Assembly: GCA_002726315.1 (NCBI GenBank) | Contig: PBSS01000022.1 | Coordinates: 1-40,584, forward strand | DNA length: 40,584 nucleotides | Source of the DNA: Acidimicrobiaceae bacterium | GTDB taxonomy: Bacteria; Actinomycetota; Acidimicrobiia; Acidimicrobiales; MedAcidi-G1 | Direction: 5' to 3' | Shown: piece after piece, positions 15,317 through 23,421 of the stretch | Position numbering within the stretch: position 1 is the first letter of the stretch | How the letters are laid out: each line of letters opens with the position of its first letter | Translations under genes and position numbers: made by a program | The notes under the pieces: generated by a model | What the model was told of the DNA's origin: nothing | Database searches by the model: none | What the model saw: only the letters and a program-made list of their open reading frames with translations

Positions 15317-16353
15317 ATGTCTCGTCCAACACAACTCCGGGCCTTGTCTGCGCCCACCACCACCTCTACTCCACCCTTGCCCGGGGCATGCCTGCACCAC
15401 AGCGGATGCCGGCCGGATTCACTGAGATCCTGGAACTAGTTTGGTGGCGCCTAGATCGGGCCCTCGATCTCGAGGGCATCCGCTGGTCGGCGATGCTCGG
15501 TGCTCTCGAGGCACTTGAGCGGGGCTGCACCGCGATCATCGACCATCATGAGTCACCGGAAGCGATCGACGGTTCGCTGAGTGTGATCGCCGAGGCCTGT
15601 GCAGAAGTTGGAGTGAGGGTCGACTGTGCGTACGGGGTGACGGACCGCCATGGACCAGAGGGGGCCCTTCGAGGCATTGCTGAAAACAGGAGGTATCTGC
15701 GCGACGGTGGCCGGGGGAGGGTCGGTGTGCATGCTGCATTCACGTGCACTGACGAGACTCTGGAAGCTGTAGCTGAGCTGGCAGGGGAACTGGGTGTGGG
15801 TGTTCACATCCACGTGGCAGAGGGTGAGGCTGATTCCGGTGCAGCAGACCGGCTGCGCCACTTGGCTACCGACGACTGGCTGATCGTGCACGGAGTGCAT
15901 TTGGCCGATGACCACGGGCTGGCTGGAACCATCGTGCACAACCCCAGGTCCAACATGAACAACTCCGTTGGCTACTCCAGGCCAGTCCGCTTTTCCAACC
16001 CAGTAGCACTGGGCACTGACGGCATCGGTGCCGACATGCTTGAGGAGTTCCGCCTGGCCTACGTACGCCACCGTGAATACGATGTGACAGCGTCACCAGA
16101 GGTTGCCTGGTCCTATCTGGCCACTGGCTGGGACCTGTTCCCCGAGGCGCTAGATGACCAGGTCACCTGGACCCATGACCCGATGGATCCGTGGCACCTT
16201 GCCTTCTCACCGGGGGTTAGTCCCCAGGAGGTCGAGGTGGAGGGAGAGCTGGTCTGGGCCGATGGCGCACCTGTCCGTGTGGATGCAGACGAGATCCGTA
16301 CGAGGGCTGCCGAGGAGGCCGTCCGACTGCACGCCCGACTGGAGGAAATGTGA
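15313..16353 (+). CDS. ssnA: SsnA-like amidohydrolase (selenium-metabolism-associated)
   Basis: 346-residue metal-dependent amidohydrolase. Several stretches agree with E. coli SsnA: LVWWRLDRALDLEG, CTAIIDHHESPEAIDGSLS, HNPRSNMNNSVGY and LGTDGIGADMLEEF. Probable metal ligands are H15/H17 (AHHHLYS), H165 or H167 (VHIHVAEG), H193 (IVHGVHL) and D236. E. coli SsnA has about 440 residues; here the N-terminal beta-sandwich strand region and part of the C-terminal segment are absent, so it starts almost at the HxH motif. ATG 15313 overlaps the fused XDH stop by four bases, which is why it is preferred over the ATG at 15301. SsnA is a marker of selenium-dependent molybdenum hydroxylase clusters and is reported in bacterial purine degradation; the exact reaction here is unknown. 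Confidence 0.88.
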   Translation: MNVSSNTTPGLVCAHHHLYSTLARGMPAPQRMPAGFTEILELVWWRLDRALDLEGIRWSAMLGALEALERGCTAIIDHHESPEAIDGSLSVIAEACAEVGVRVDCAYGVTDRHGPEGALRGIAENRRYLRDGGRGRVGVHAAFTCTDETLEAVAELAGELGVGVHIHVAEGEADSGAADRLRHLATDDWLIVHGVHLADDHGLAGTIVHNPRSNMNNSVGYSRPVRFSNPVALGTDGIGADMLEEFRLAYVRHREYDVTASPEVAWSYLATGWDLFPEALDDQVTWTHDPMDPWHLAFSPGVSPQEVEVEGELVWADGAPVRVDADEIRTRAAEEAVRLHARLEEM

Positions 16354-16393
16354 GAAGAGAAATGCTGTCCGCTAACATTGAGGGAGCAACCTG

Positions 16394-17395
16394 ATGACGA
16401 GACTCGCCATCTATCTGCAGGACGCCCACACGATCACCGAAGCGATCGAGCACACCCGCTACGCGGAGTCCCGGGGTTTTGAGGCAGTGTGGCAGGCCGA
16501 CTCGCGGCTTGTTCGCGATGCCGTCGTTCCCATGGCAGCGTTCGGAGCCTGTACGGACACGATCAAGATCGGCTCGGGCGTGGTCGATTGTTGGACCCGC
16601 AACCCGGCGCGCCTTGCATCCACCTTTGCGACCCTCGACGACCTCGCACCCGGAAGGGTGATTCTCGGTGTCGGTGCTTGGTGGGAGCCGTTGGCCAGCA
16701 AGGTGGGTATCAACCGTAAACGGCCCCTCGGGGTCATGCGCGAGGTCGTGACGACGGTGCGGGCCCTGCTGGCCGACGAGAACGTCACCTTCGATGGCGA
16801 TTACGTGCATCTTGATGGGGTTGAACTGGACTACGTGTACCAGGAGCGCCGACCCAAGGACGTTCCCATCTACATCGGTGCAACCGGAATGAAGATGATG
16901 GAACTGACCGGTGAGATTGCTGACGGGGTAGTCCTGAACTACCTGGTCTCGCCCGGTTACAACAAGCAGGCGATGCAGCACCTGGAGATCGGTGCAGAAC
17001 GAGTCGGCCGCTCGGTCGATGATCTGGACCGCCCGCAACTGGTGGTCTGTTCGGTTGCCGAAACGCGTGGGGAAGCCCTCGACGGCGCCCGCCTCATGGT
17101 TACCCAGTATCTGGGCCAGCAGCCCCACATCATGAAGGCCTCTGGCGTTCCCGAGTCTCTCCTCGAAGAGGTCGGGAAGATCCTGACCTGGCCAGCCACA
17201 CATGAGCAGGTAGAGGCCGCATCCAAGCTGGTTCCCGACGACATTGTGCAGATGATCTGCGCGGCCGGAACTCCGGACGAATGCAGGGAGAAGGTGGCCC
17301 AGTACATGGCCGACGGCTGCACCTGCCCGATCCTCTACCCGCTCGGCCCTGACGTGAAACTGATGGTCGACACGTTCGCTGACTGGACCCCGTGA
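16394..17395 (+). CDS. LLM-class F420-dependent oxidoreductase
   Basis: 333 residues, luciferase-like TIM barrel. The pattern is that of actinobacterial F420 enzymes: [57 protein letters not shown] and [21 protein letters not shown]. It is preceded by a GAGGGAG ribosome-binding site (16379-16385) and lies 40 bases after ssnA and 13 before the 8-oxoguanine-deaminase-like gene, so it belongs to the operon although the overlap chain ends here. F420-dependent reduction of an unsaturated ring or imine intermediate would fit the context; that is inference. Confidence 0.88.
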   Translation: MTRLAIYLQDAHTITEAIEHTRYAESRGFEAVWQADSRLVRDAVVPMAAFGACTDTIKIGSGVVDCWTRNPARLASTFATLDDLAPGRVILGVGAWWEPLASKVGINRKRPLGVMREVVTTVRALLADENVTFDGDYVHLDGVELDYVYQERRPKDVPIYIGATGMKMMELTGEIADGVVLNYLVSPGYNKQAMQHLEIGAERVGRSVDDLDRPQLVVCSVAETRGEALDGARLMVTQYLGQQPHIMKASGVPESLLEEVGKILTWPATHEQVEAASKLVPDDIVQMICAAGTPDECREKVAQYMADGCTCPILYPLGPDVKLMVDTFADWTP

Positions 17396-17408
17396 GAGGA
17401 TCGCCCAC

Positions 17409-18707
17409 ATGTCCCGCCTGGTAGTGCGAGGTGCCCGCAATTCGGGCGACATTGCCGTTGAGGACGGCCGTATCACAGCGGTCGGATCCGTCGAGGCACG
17501 ACCAGGAGACGAGGTCCTGAGATGTGATGGCGACATCGTCACCGCCGGCCTCGTCAACACGCACCACCACCTCTACCAGTGGATGACGCGTGGTCGCGCC
17601 GATGGATGCAATCTCTTCGACTGGTTAGTCCACCTCTACCCCGTGTGGGGTCGGCTGTCTGTCGATGACGTGAGGGCCGCCGCCATGGTCGGCCTGGGGG
17701 AGTTGGCCGCAACAGGGTGCACGACGGCATCGGACCACCACTACCTGGTTCCCGGGGGTGATGATGAGGTTTTCGATGCGATCGTTGATGCCGCCCATGA
17801 AGTAGGGATCAGGCTTTACCTCTCGCGGGGCTCCATGGATCTAGGTGAGAGCCGTGGCGGCCTTCCACCCGACCACGTGGTCGAGGATATTGACGCCATT
17901 CTGGCATCAACCGAGTCGGTCATCTCACGCCATCATGACGGAGAGATGGTCCACGTGGTCGTTGCCCCCTGCAGCCCCTTTTCTGTAACCACGGACCTGA
18001 TGGTCCAGTCCGCCGAGTTGGCGAGACGCCATGGCCTGCGCCTCCACACACACCTGTGTGAGACAGTCGAGGAGCAGGCCCACTGCCTGGAACGGTTCGG
18101 CCGACGACCCGTCGAGATGCTTGACGAATGGGGTTGGGTCGGTGACGACGTCTGGCTGGCACACGGCATCCACATCGACGATGACGAAATGACAGTTCTG
18201 GGGGCAGCTGGCACCGGAATCGCCCACTGCCCCTCGTCCAACGCCCGGATAGCAGCAGGCATGTGCCGAGTCACCGACCTGCAGGCTGCAGGATGCCCGG
18301 TTGGTCTGGGAGTGGATGGGGTCGCATCCAATGAGGTGGGCGGCCTGTTCCCCGAACTCCGCCAGGCGCTTTACACGGCCCGACTGCGCGAACTGCGGCC
18401 CGACGCACTCATGCCTGTCGACGTCGTGGACATGGCTACCAGGGGCGGTGCCGGGTGTCTCGGCCTCGATGACGTAGGCCGGCTTGAACCGGGGAGCCGT
18501 GCCGACCTGGCGGTCTGGCCCGGCGATGACCTAGGAGACATCGCCGACCCGTTAGCCGGCCTCGTCCTGGGACCCAACCGCAGTGCCCGTCACGTGCTCG
18601 TGGGAGGAAACCCCGTCGTGACTGACGGAGAAGTGAACGGCATCGACCTGTCAGCCGCCCATACCGAGTTGGCCCGGCGCTCGCGCCGACTCTGGGAAGG
18701 AACCTGA
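17409..18707 (+). CDS. 8-oxoguanine deaminase-like amidohydrolase (TRZ/ATZ family)
   Basis: 432 residues with the full N-terminal beta-sandwich and metal-dependent barrel. NTHHHLYQ (50-57) carries the HxH ligands, LHTHLCET and LAHGIHI the next histidines, and LGVDGVASNE the metal aspartate. The wording DWLVHLYPVWGRL, CTTASDHHYLVPGG, RGSMDLGESRGGLPPD and VVAPCSPFSVTTDLM closely follows characterised bacterial 8-oxoguanine deaminases, which convert 8-oxoguanine to uric acid. That makes a purine-type amine a good prediction, with isocytosine, guanine or s-triazine analogues possible. Last gene of the plus-strand operon, followed by a hairpin. Confidence 0.88.
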   Translation: MSRLVVRGARNSGDIAVEDGRITAVGSVEARPGDEVLRCDGDIVTAGLVNTHHHLYQWMTRGRADGCNLFDWLVHLYPVWGRLSVDDVRAAAMVGLGELAATGCTTASDHHYLVPGGDDEVFDAIVDAAHEVGIRLYLSRGSMDLGESRGGLPPDHVVEDIDAILASTESVISRHHDGEMVHVVVAPCSPFSVTTDLMVQSAELARRHGLRLHTHLCETVEEQAHCLERFGRRPVEMLDEWGWVGDDVWLAHGIHIDDDEMTVLGAAGTGIAHCPSSNARIAAGMCRVTDLQAAGCPVGLGVDGVASNEVGGLFPELRQALYTARLRELRPDALMPVDVVDMATRGGAGCLGLDDVGRLEPGSRADLAVWPGDDLGDIADPLAGLVLGPNRSARHVLVGGNPVVTDGEVNGIDLSAAHTELARRSRRLWEGT

Positions 18708-18712
18708 GTCAA

Positions 18713-18733
18713 CTTTCGCGGTCTACCCGAAAG
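18713..18733. terminator. Hairpin between convergent operons
   Basis: CTTTCG-C-GG-TCTA-CC-CGAAAG forms an 8-bp stem with one bulged C and a tetraloop, six bases after the deaminase stop and facing the minus-strand VanX stop. There is no T-run, as is common in high-GC actinobacteria. It probably serves both directions. Confidence 0.45.
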
Positions 18734-18753
18734 AGGACCATCCAGTAGGTGGG

Positions 18754-19461
18754 TCAGGTGGGTGGTTCGGCAGGTCCGAACAGGGGTATCTTGCCCGTGA
18801 TAGCCCCCCAGCGCCGGGTGCCGTACTCGAAGTGCCACCATTCGCCTTCGAAGACCACGAAGCCTGCGGCGTTCATCGACCAGAAAAGGAGGCGCCTAAC
18901 GTCACGGTCGGGGCCAGAAACGTCTTCAAGGGCTGAAGAACCTGCCAGCGGAGACATGTCGTCGAATCCGGTACCAGGGGCGAGTGCGACGCCGTCGTGC
19001 GTGAGGGTGAGGTCGACGGCACCCCCTGTCAAGTGTGGTGGCGGCTGTTGCGGATCCCGACCGGGTTCGGCGAAGAGCCAAGTAGGTACTGCCGGATCGG
19101 CAACTGCCGCCTCATACAGTTCAATCTGCAGGTCAAGCGGCCTCCATGCATCGAACACGGCCAGGCCCCAGTTGTCGGGTAGGGCGTCGGCAACATCGAC
19201 CAGCCGGCCTGCGACCGATCGCCGCAGCAAACACCGATCGCGAGCGTTGGTCCATCCGGCCTTGCGGTAGTTGTGCAACAACAGGATTCGCTCGTGGGAG
19301 ACCTCGACCATGGCTTCGTCTACCGGGTGAGTCACCGGTGGTGTATCGGGGTCACTGAGGCTGGGCAGGGGTCGGGCCTCAGGGACCTCGGCCCCGTGTT
19401 CGGTCAGAACCTGTGGTGCTGGCCGGGTGAGACAGGGTTCGTTGAACCGGGGGGTCATCAC
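18754..19461 (-). CDS. VanX/DdpX-type D-Ala-D-Ala dipeptidase-like enzyme
   Basis: 235 residues of the zinc D,D-dipeptidase family. Zinc ligands H143 and D150 lie in PPHLTGGAVDLTL (family S-x-H-x3-G-x-A-x-D), and H210 with catalytic E207 lies in EGEWWHFEYG. The transition-state arginine corresponds to R107 in FDAWRPLDLQ. The active site is complete. There is no recognisable signal peptide, so it is probably cytoplasmic like VanX. It starts inside the stop of the LLM gene (ATGA overlap) and is therefore made together with a flavin/F420 enzyme and the YqeB-like protein, an odd setting for cell-wall metabolism. Hydrolysis of a dipeptide-like or acylated amino-acid intermediate, or turnover of D-amino-acid dipeptides, is possible. 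Confidence 0.88.
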   Translation of the reverse strand: MMTPRFNEPCLTRPAPQVLTEHGAEVPEARPLPSLSDPDTPPVTHPVDEAMVEVSHERILLLHNYRKAGWTNARDRCLLRRSVAGRLVDVADALPDNWGLAVFDAWRPLDLQIELYEAAVADPAVPTWLFAEPGRDPQQPPPHLTGGAVDLTLTHDGVALAPGTGFDDMSPLAGSSALEDVSGPDRDVRRLLFWSMNAAGFVVFEGEWWHFEYGTRRWGAITGKIPLFGPAEPPT

Positions 19462-20447
19462 TGCTCCATTACCTGTGCGGTCACCTCAAGCAACTCGCAG
19501 CCGTTGTCCACGTCGTAGACGGGGATCTTGAACTCGCTGATCCCGTGGGTCTCTATCAGCTGGCCGAGTTCGATAGAGCATTCTTCCACCGTGCCACTAA
19601 CCACGAACGGCAGCACCCATTCGTCTGGAACCAACCGGGCGGCCGCTTCAAGGCCATCGGCCATTGCCGACCTGATAGCGACGACATCGGCATCTTCAAT
19701 ACCCAACGCCTCCCTGACGTCGGGTGGCGAGTCGACCAGGCGATAGGTCATGTGGGGTCTGACCGCTTCGAGCGACCGTTCGTCTGTCACGATCATTGTG
19801 GAATAGCAGATCTCCGGCTGGTTCCCGGTTCGCTCTGAACCTCTCCTGATTCGCTCCACGTAGGTACCCAGGGAAGGTTTGTGGATGAAGTCCAGCAGGA
19901 CCCCATCAGCCACCGCTCCACCGAGGTCCAACATCTTGGGGCCCCTTCCGGCCAACCAGATCTGGATGCCGGGACGGCTGTATTCGAGACGGGCCGATCG
20001 AAGTGAGAACCCCGGGCCTTCCATGTCGACGGTTTCACCTGCGAACAGGTTGCGGCAGGCCGCGATTGCCTGTCGGACGGTCTCAAGTGGTCGGTCCCTC
20101 GAGATGGCGAGTGGGTCCAAAGTTAGGCTGCCACCGGCCCCTAGGCCCAGGAAGGCCCGACCATTGGACATCTCGTCGAGGCTGGCTATCGCAGCGGCGG
20201 TCTGACCCGGGTGCCGTGTGTAGGCATTGGTTATGCCCGGGCCTACCTCCAGTCGGCTCGTTGCGAGCAGGATCGCGGTCATGGTGACGTACACATCGCG
20301 GGTGGCTAGCCCCTCGTCGTAGACCCAGCAGCGTCCGAACCCCAACTCCTCGGCAGTGACCGCCAGATTTACCATCGTCTCTGCGGGTGCCTCTGGGATC
20401 AGATTGAGGCTTGTTCTCGTCATCTCTGTACTCATCTGCCCCGACAT
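19458..20447 (-). CDS. LLM-class F420-dependent oxidoreductase, Mer-like
   Basis: About 329 residues from the chosen start. It shares the Mer-like wording of the gene at 5.4 kb: CWVYDEGLATRDVYV, NAYTRHPGQTAAAIASLDEM, AFLGLGAGGSLTLDP and PGIQIWLAGRGPKML. ATG 20447 is chosen because it follows the YqeB-like stop by five bases and retains a GGAG upstream; ATGs at 20435 and 20423 are also possible, and a longer frame to 20534 would overlap the upstream gene. It is coupled by four bases to the VanX-like gene. Substrate unknown. Confidence 0.87.
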   Translation of the reverse strand: MSGQMSTEMTRTSLNLIPEAPAETMVNLAVTAEELGFGRCWVYDEGLATRDVYVTMTAILLATSRLEVGPGITNAYTRHPGQTAAAIASLDEMSNGRAFLGLGAGGSLTLDPLAISRDRPLETVRQAIAACRNLFAGETVDMEGPGFSLRSARLEYSRPGIQIWLAGRGPKMLDLGGAVADGVLLDFIHKPSLGTYVERIRRGSERTGNQPEICYSTMIVTDERSLEAVRPHMTYRLVDSPPDVREALGIEDADVVAIRSAMADGLEAAARLVPDEWVLPFVVSGTVEECSIELGQLIETHGISEFKIPVYDVDNGCELLEVTAQVMEQ

Positions 20448-20452
20448 CTGGC

Positions 20453-21304
20453 TCAACTGCTCCGATCCAGCCATGTCAGAACAGCCTCGAGTACACCGCC
20501 CCCGACAGAAAGGGCCTTGTCTGAAATCTCCCACATGTCCGCCCCACCGTCTGTTCTCGTTCCGCGTGGGTCTACGTCACCGATCTTCATTCCGGCTATA
20601 ACCGTCGATCCGTCTGCAATCAGGCCGCGTACGGCCCCGTCAAGGTTCGTCACTACCTCAACGCCCGACACCTGTCCCAGTACGGCGTCTGCTTCCACGG
20701 TGTCACCGATTCCGACATCCCAGACGACCGTTCCGTGGGTTGGTGCCCTTAGCACCCGCTCAGAACTCTGACCCCCGATCTCGCCGGGAATCCCGGTGTC
20801 AGCTGCTGCGGACCCCTGCCAGATGACCCGACCCAGGTGGGGGCCACGGAGCGTCTCTACTACGGCGTGGCAGTCACTTCCGGCGACAAACCCCGGACCC
20901 AGGGCGACTACGAGGGAGGCATCACTGATAGTGGTGTCAAGGGCATGTTTGGCCAGCCTGGCATCGATCACGACTGATCGTGGGATGTCCGGGAGTTCCG
21001 GGCTGACCAGCACCGGTATCACCCCCGTAGCTGCGGTGGCCAGCACCTCAGTGGGCTGATCGACTCGACGTGCCATGAGGCCATCGATGGTGGTCTCCCC
21101 GTCGGTGACCGCCGTTGAGAGTGCCACGGTACGCCGGACGGCAAGGGGGCTTTCTAGTTCGCACACGGCAACCGGAAACCCTGCCCGGTGGAGTCGCAGA
21201 GCGGCCCCGGTGCCTAGGTCGCCACCCCCACGTAGAAGGCAGAGGTGCTCCCCGAACAGCAAACTGTTAAATCGCCACGTTCTGGCCCAGAACCACGTTG
21301 CCAT
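20453..21304 (-). CDS. yqeB: YqeB/EF2563-family selenium-dependent molybdenum hydroxylase accessory protein
   Basis: 283 residues with the full signature of the EF2563/YqeB family: LLRGGGDLGTGAALRLHRAGFPV, RRTVALSTAVTDGE, VVIDARLAKHALDT, VALGPGFVAGSDCHAVVET, LGRVIWQGSAAADTGIPG and GMKIGDVDPRGTRTD near the C-terminus. The family is found with selenium-dependent molybdenum hydroxylases and is thought to help mature their cofactor; biochemical proof is thin. The first conserved residue is near 22, so the true start may lie inside (for example TTG 21262), but only ATG 21304 has a nearby SD-like AGAGAGG, held in a hairpin at 21310-21326. It leads the minus-strand LLM and VanX genes and sits close to the fused XDH and SsnA. 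Confidence 0.87.
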   Translation of the reverse strand: MATWFWARTWRFNSLLFGEHLCLLRGGGDLGTGAALRLHRAGFPVAVCELESPLAVRRTVALSTAVTDGETTIDGLMARRVDQPTEVLATAATGVIPVLVSPELPDIPRSVVIDARLAKHALDTTISDASLVVALGPGFVAGSDCHAVVETLRGPHLGRVIWQGSAAADTGIPGEIGGQSSERVLRAPTHGTVVWDVGIGDTVEADAVLGQVSGVEVVTNLDGAVRGLIADGSTVIAGMKIGDVDPRGTRTDGGADMWEISDKALSVGGGVLEAVLTWLDRSS

Positions 21305-21309
21305 ATGCG

Positions 21310-21326
21310 GCCAGAGCCTCTCTGGC
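21310..21326 (-). promoter_or_regulatory. Hairpin enclosing the SD-like sequence of the YqeB-like gene
   Basis: On the minus strand GCCAGAG-AGG-CTCTGGC is a perfect 7-bp stem whose loop and 5' arm contain the only purine-rich ribosome-binding-like stretch before ATG 21304. The remaining spacer up to 21503 (about 180 bases between the upstream amidohydrolase stop and this hairpin) shows no further gene; a weak promoter may lie there. Confidence 0.3.
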
Positions 21327-21503
21327 GGAGTCTGGTCGGTGGTAGCTGGTGACTAGCGACATTGCCCTCGAACCCCACTTTCGCGCAGGTTGTTGTGGGC
21401 TCTCCCGTGGATACGCCAGGCGGTTGAGCAGATGATCCAGTATGTGGTTCTGACGATAGCACTGGTCCATGGAATCCCACGGGCCACAGTGGGACGGACG
21501 CTT

Positions 21504-22868
21504 TCAGACGATCCTCGTTGAGATGCCCGCGCGTTGGAACACCTTGCGTGCCGTGTCCTTAGCTCGGGCAATGGCTGCTTTTTCATCGACTGTCGTCATC
21601 GTTCGGTCGCGGATTAGGAGCCGACCGTCGACCATCACGTGGACCACATCTCGGGGGGATGCGCAGTAGACAAGGGCTGACGGAACCCGGTGGACTGGTC
21701 CGGTGAACGGGGTCTCCAGATCGACGATCACCAGATCGGCCTTCATCCCCGGTTGGATTGAACCAAGGTCGCTGGGGCGACCCATTGCCGCCGCTCCACC
21801 CTTGCAAGCCATCGCCAGGACCTCCTCTGGTTGGAGGACCGTCGCGTCGAGGCGGTCTACTTTCTGTAAGAGCACGGTTGCCTTGCAGGCTTCAAACATG
21901 TCCTGGCGGTTGTTACTGCCCGGCCCATCGCTGGCCAGAGCGACTGTGATGCCCAGATCTAGCATTTCTCGGATCCTTGCGACACCAGACGCCAGGTACA
22001 TGTTGGAGACTGGACAGTGGATGACCATGGCTCCACTCTGTGCAATCAGGTTCAGTTCCGTGTCGTCCAACCAGACCGAGTGGGCCAACTGTAGGTCAGG
22101 GCCTAGCACACCCAGAGAATCCAGCCAGTTGACGTGTCGCAGGCCCCGCTCCTCCAAATTCATCTCTACTTCAATAGCCGTTTCGGCACAGTGCAGGTGG
22201 GTGGATCCACCCCACGACCGACATGCCGCCACCGTCGAGCCCATAGCCTCATCTGAACAACCCCATGGAATGAGTGGAGCTAGCCCCACCCTGATCCTGT
22301 CGTCCATGGCGGCGTTCCAAGTTGCCTTCACTGGCTCGATCCGTTCCAGCACCATGTCGGCTGATTCGGTCAGGGGCGGATAGTAGTTGCGGTCAGCCCA
22401 CCCACTAGCCAGCATGAACCTGACTCCCACCTCGGCCGCAGCACGGCAGATGGCGTCGTCGATACCCGGAGCACCATGGATGTACTGATGGTCGACTACA
22501 GATGTTGCTCCACCGCGCAGGTTTTCAATCATGCCGAGTGTGGCCGCCGCGTGTGCCGCCTCTGCATCCAACTCGGTTGCCCCCGGCCAGATACAGTCTC
22601 GCAGCCAGTCCAACAACGGCTTGTCATCAGCCAGACCTCTGAAGAGGGTCTGGAACAGGTGGGTGTGGCCGTTGACCATCCCCGGCATCACTGCCCCACC
22701 TGTGGCATCCAAAAGCAGGTCGGTCGAGTTCAGCAGATGGGCCGGGGGCTCGCCTGAGCCCATATCGGCAATCAGGTCATCGTCAATTAGGACCCAACCC
22801 GGATCGAGGATCGTCCCGTCGTCGTCAACGGTTACAACGGCACCTCCGGTTACCAGCGTTGTGACCAT
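21504..22868 (-). CDS. TRZ/ATZ-family amidohydrolase (purine/triazine deaminase-like)
   Basis: 454 residues, two-domain amidohydrolase. Metal-site elements are NGHTHLFQ (H68/H70), STHLHCAET, LAHSVWLD and ALASDGPGSNN. The beta-sandwich closes with MKADLVIVDLETPF. It belongs to the same broad group as guanine/8-oxoguanine deaminases and chlorohydrolases, and differs from the 17.4 kb paralogue in having a CIWPGATELDAE rather than LYPVWGRL stretch, so the two probably act on different substrates. The ATG has only a weak SD (CGGAATCACCG). It is divergent from the RidA-like gene with 150 bases between starts. Confidence 0.88.
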   Translation of the reverse strand: MVTTLVTGGAVVTVDDDGTILDPGWVLIDDDLIADMGSGEPPAHLLNSTDLLLDATGGAVMPGMVNGHTHLFQTLFRGLADDKPLLDWLRDCIWPGATELDAEAAHAAATLGMIENLRGGATSVVDHQYIHGAPGIDDAICRAAAEVGVRFMLASGWADRNYYPPLTESADMVLERIEPVKATWNAAMDDRIRVGLAPLIPWGCSDEAMGSTVAACRSWGGSTHLHCAETAIEVEMNLEERGLRHVNWLDSLGVLGPDLQLAHSVWLDDTELNLIAQSGAMVIHCPVSNMYLASGVARIREMLDLGITVALASDGPGSNNRQDMFEACKATVLLQKVDRLDATVLQPEEVLAMACKGGAAAMGRPSDLGSIQPGMKADLVIVDLETPFTGPVHRVPSALVYCASPRDVVHVMVDGRLLIRDRTMTTVDEKAAIARAKDTARKVFQRAGISTRIV

Positions 22869-23018
22869 CGGTGATTCCGGGTTGTTTCGCAGTGGGTCAT
22901 CTCCAACTCACAGGAGATCAGATGCTCGTCCTGATAGTGGGAAACGATCCCGAGGCTCATAGCCGGCAACGCTAGCCCGGCGTTCCTCCTAAGCCTGCTC
23001 CGACTAGCGTTCGACCCT

Positions 23019-23405
23019 ATGGGGTCGAGGCAAATCAATCCAGTCGGAATTGCCCCACCTGCTGCAAACTATGCCCATGGCGTGTTGACGGAATCGTCCT
23101 GTCGCATGCTCCACACCTCAGGGATATTGCCGATCCGACCGGATGGCTCTGTTCCCGTGGACCTGGCCGGACAGGTGACCACCGTGTGGTCCAATATCGC
23201 GGTGATCCTGGACGAGGCGTTGATGAGTTACGACGACATTGTCTCAGTGACCACTTATGTGGTTGTTGGCGAGGACCTGGGCACTGTCATGGCGGCACGT
23301 GACAGTGCTCTCGGCGGGAGCATGGTGGCCTCAACCCTGGTGTATGTGCCTGAGCTGGCCCAGCCGGCCTGGAAAGTTGAGGTGGCGGTGGTGGCAGTCG
23401 CCTGA
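23019..23405 (+). CDS. RidA/YjgF-family protein lacking the catalytic arginine
   Basis: 128 residues with the RidA fold pattern (TSGILPI, LAGQVTTVWSNIAVILDEA, VTTYVV and WKVEVAVVAVA). Canonical RidA deaminates 2-aminoacrylate-type imines with an arginine that binds the substrate carboxylate. At the aligned position (ASTLVYV) this protein has S105, while the glutamate near the C-terminus (E121) is kept. It is therefore more likely a member of another Rid subgroup, such as the RutC-like proteins that act in pyrimidine degradation, than a housekeeping RidA. TAGCGT at 23005-23010 could serve as a -10 for a nearly leaderless transcript. No partner follows on the same strand. Confidence 0.88.
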   Translation: MGSRQINPVGIAPPAANYAHGVLTESSCRMLHTSGILPIRPDGSVPVDLAGQVTTVWSNIAVILDEALMSYDDIVSVTTYVVVGEDLGTVMAARDSALGGSMVASTLVYVPELAQPAWKVEVAVVAVA

Positions 23406-23421
23406 GGGCCGCTACTGGAGA

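Noticed and set aside
15313-16353. SsnA-like gene as a truncated pseudogene
   Set aside because: It is about 100 residues shorter than E. coli SsnA, but the metal ligands are intact, the start overlaps the upstream stop by four bases and the frame is open. It reads as a compact form, not a broken one.
16217-17560. Long open frame of 447 codons on the minus strand
   Set aside because: It lies exactly opposite the plus-strand LLM gene, which has clear family motifs. The antisense product has no recognisable domain; the openness follows from GC-rich codon use.
22850-23038. Small minus-strand frame upstream of the amidohydrolase (possible leader peptide)
   Set aside because: AGGAGG is present but too far from any start codon, and the frame overlaps the RidA-like gene start and the amidohydrolase start. 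No recognisable peptide pattern.
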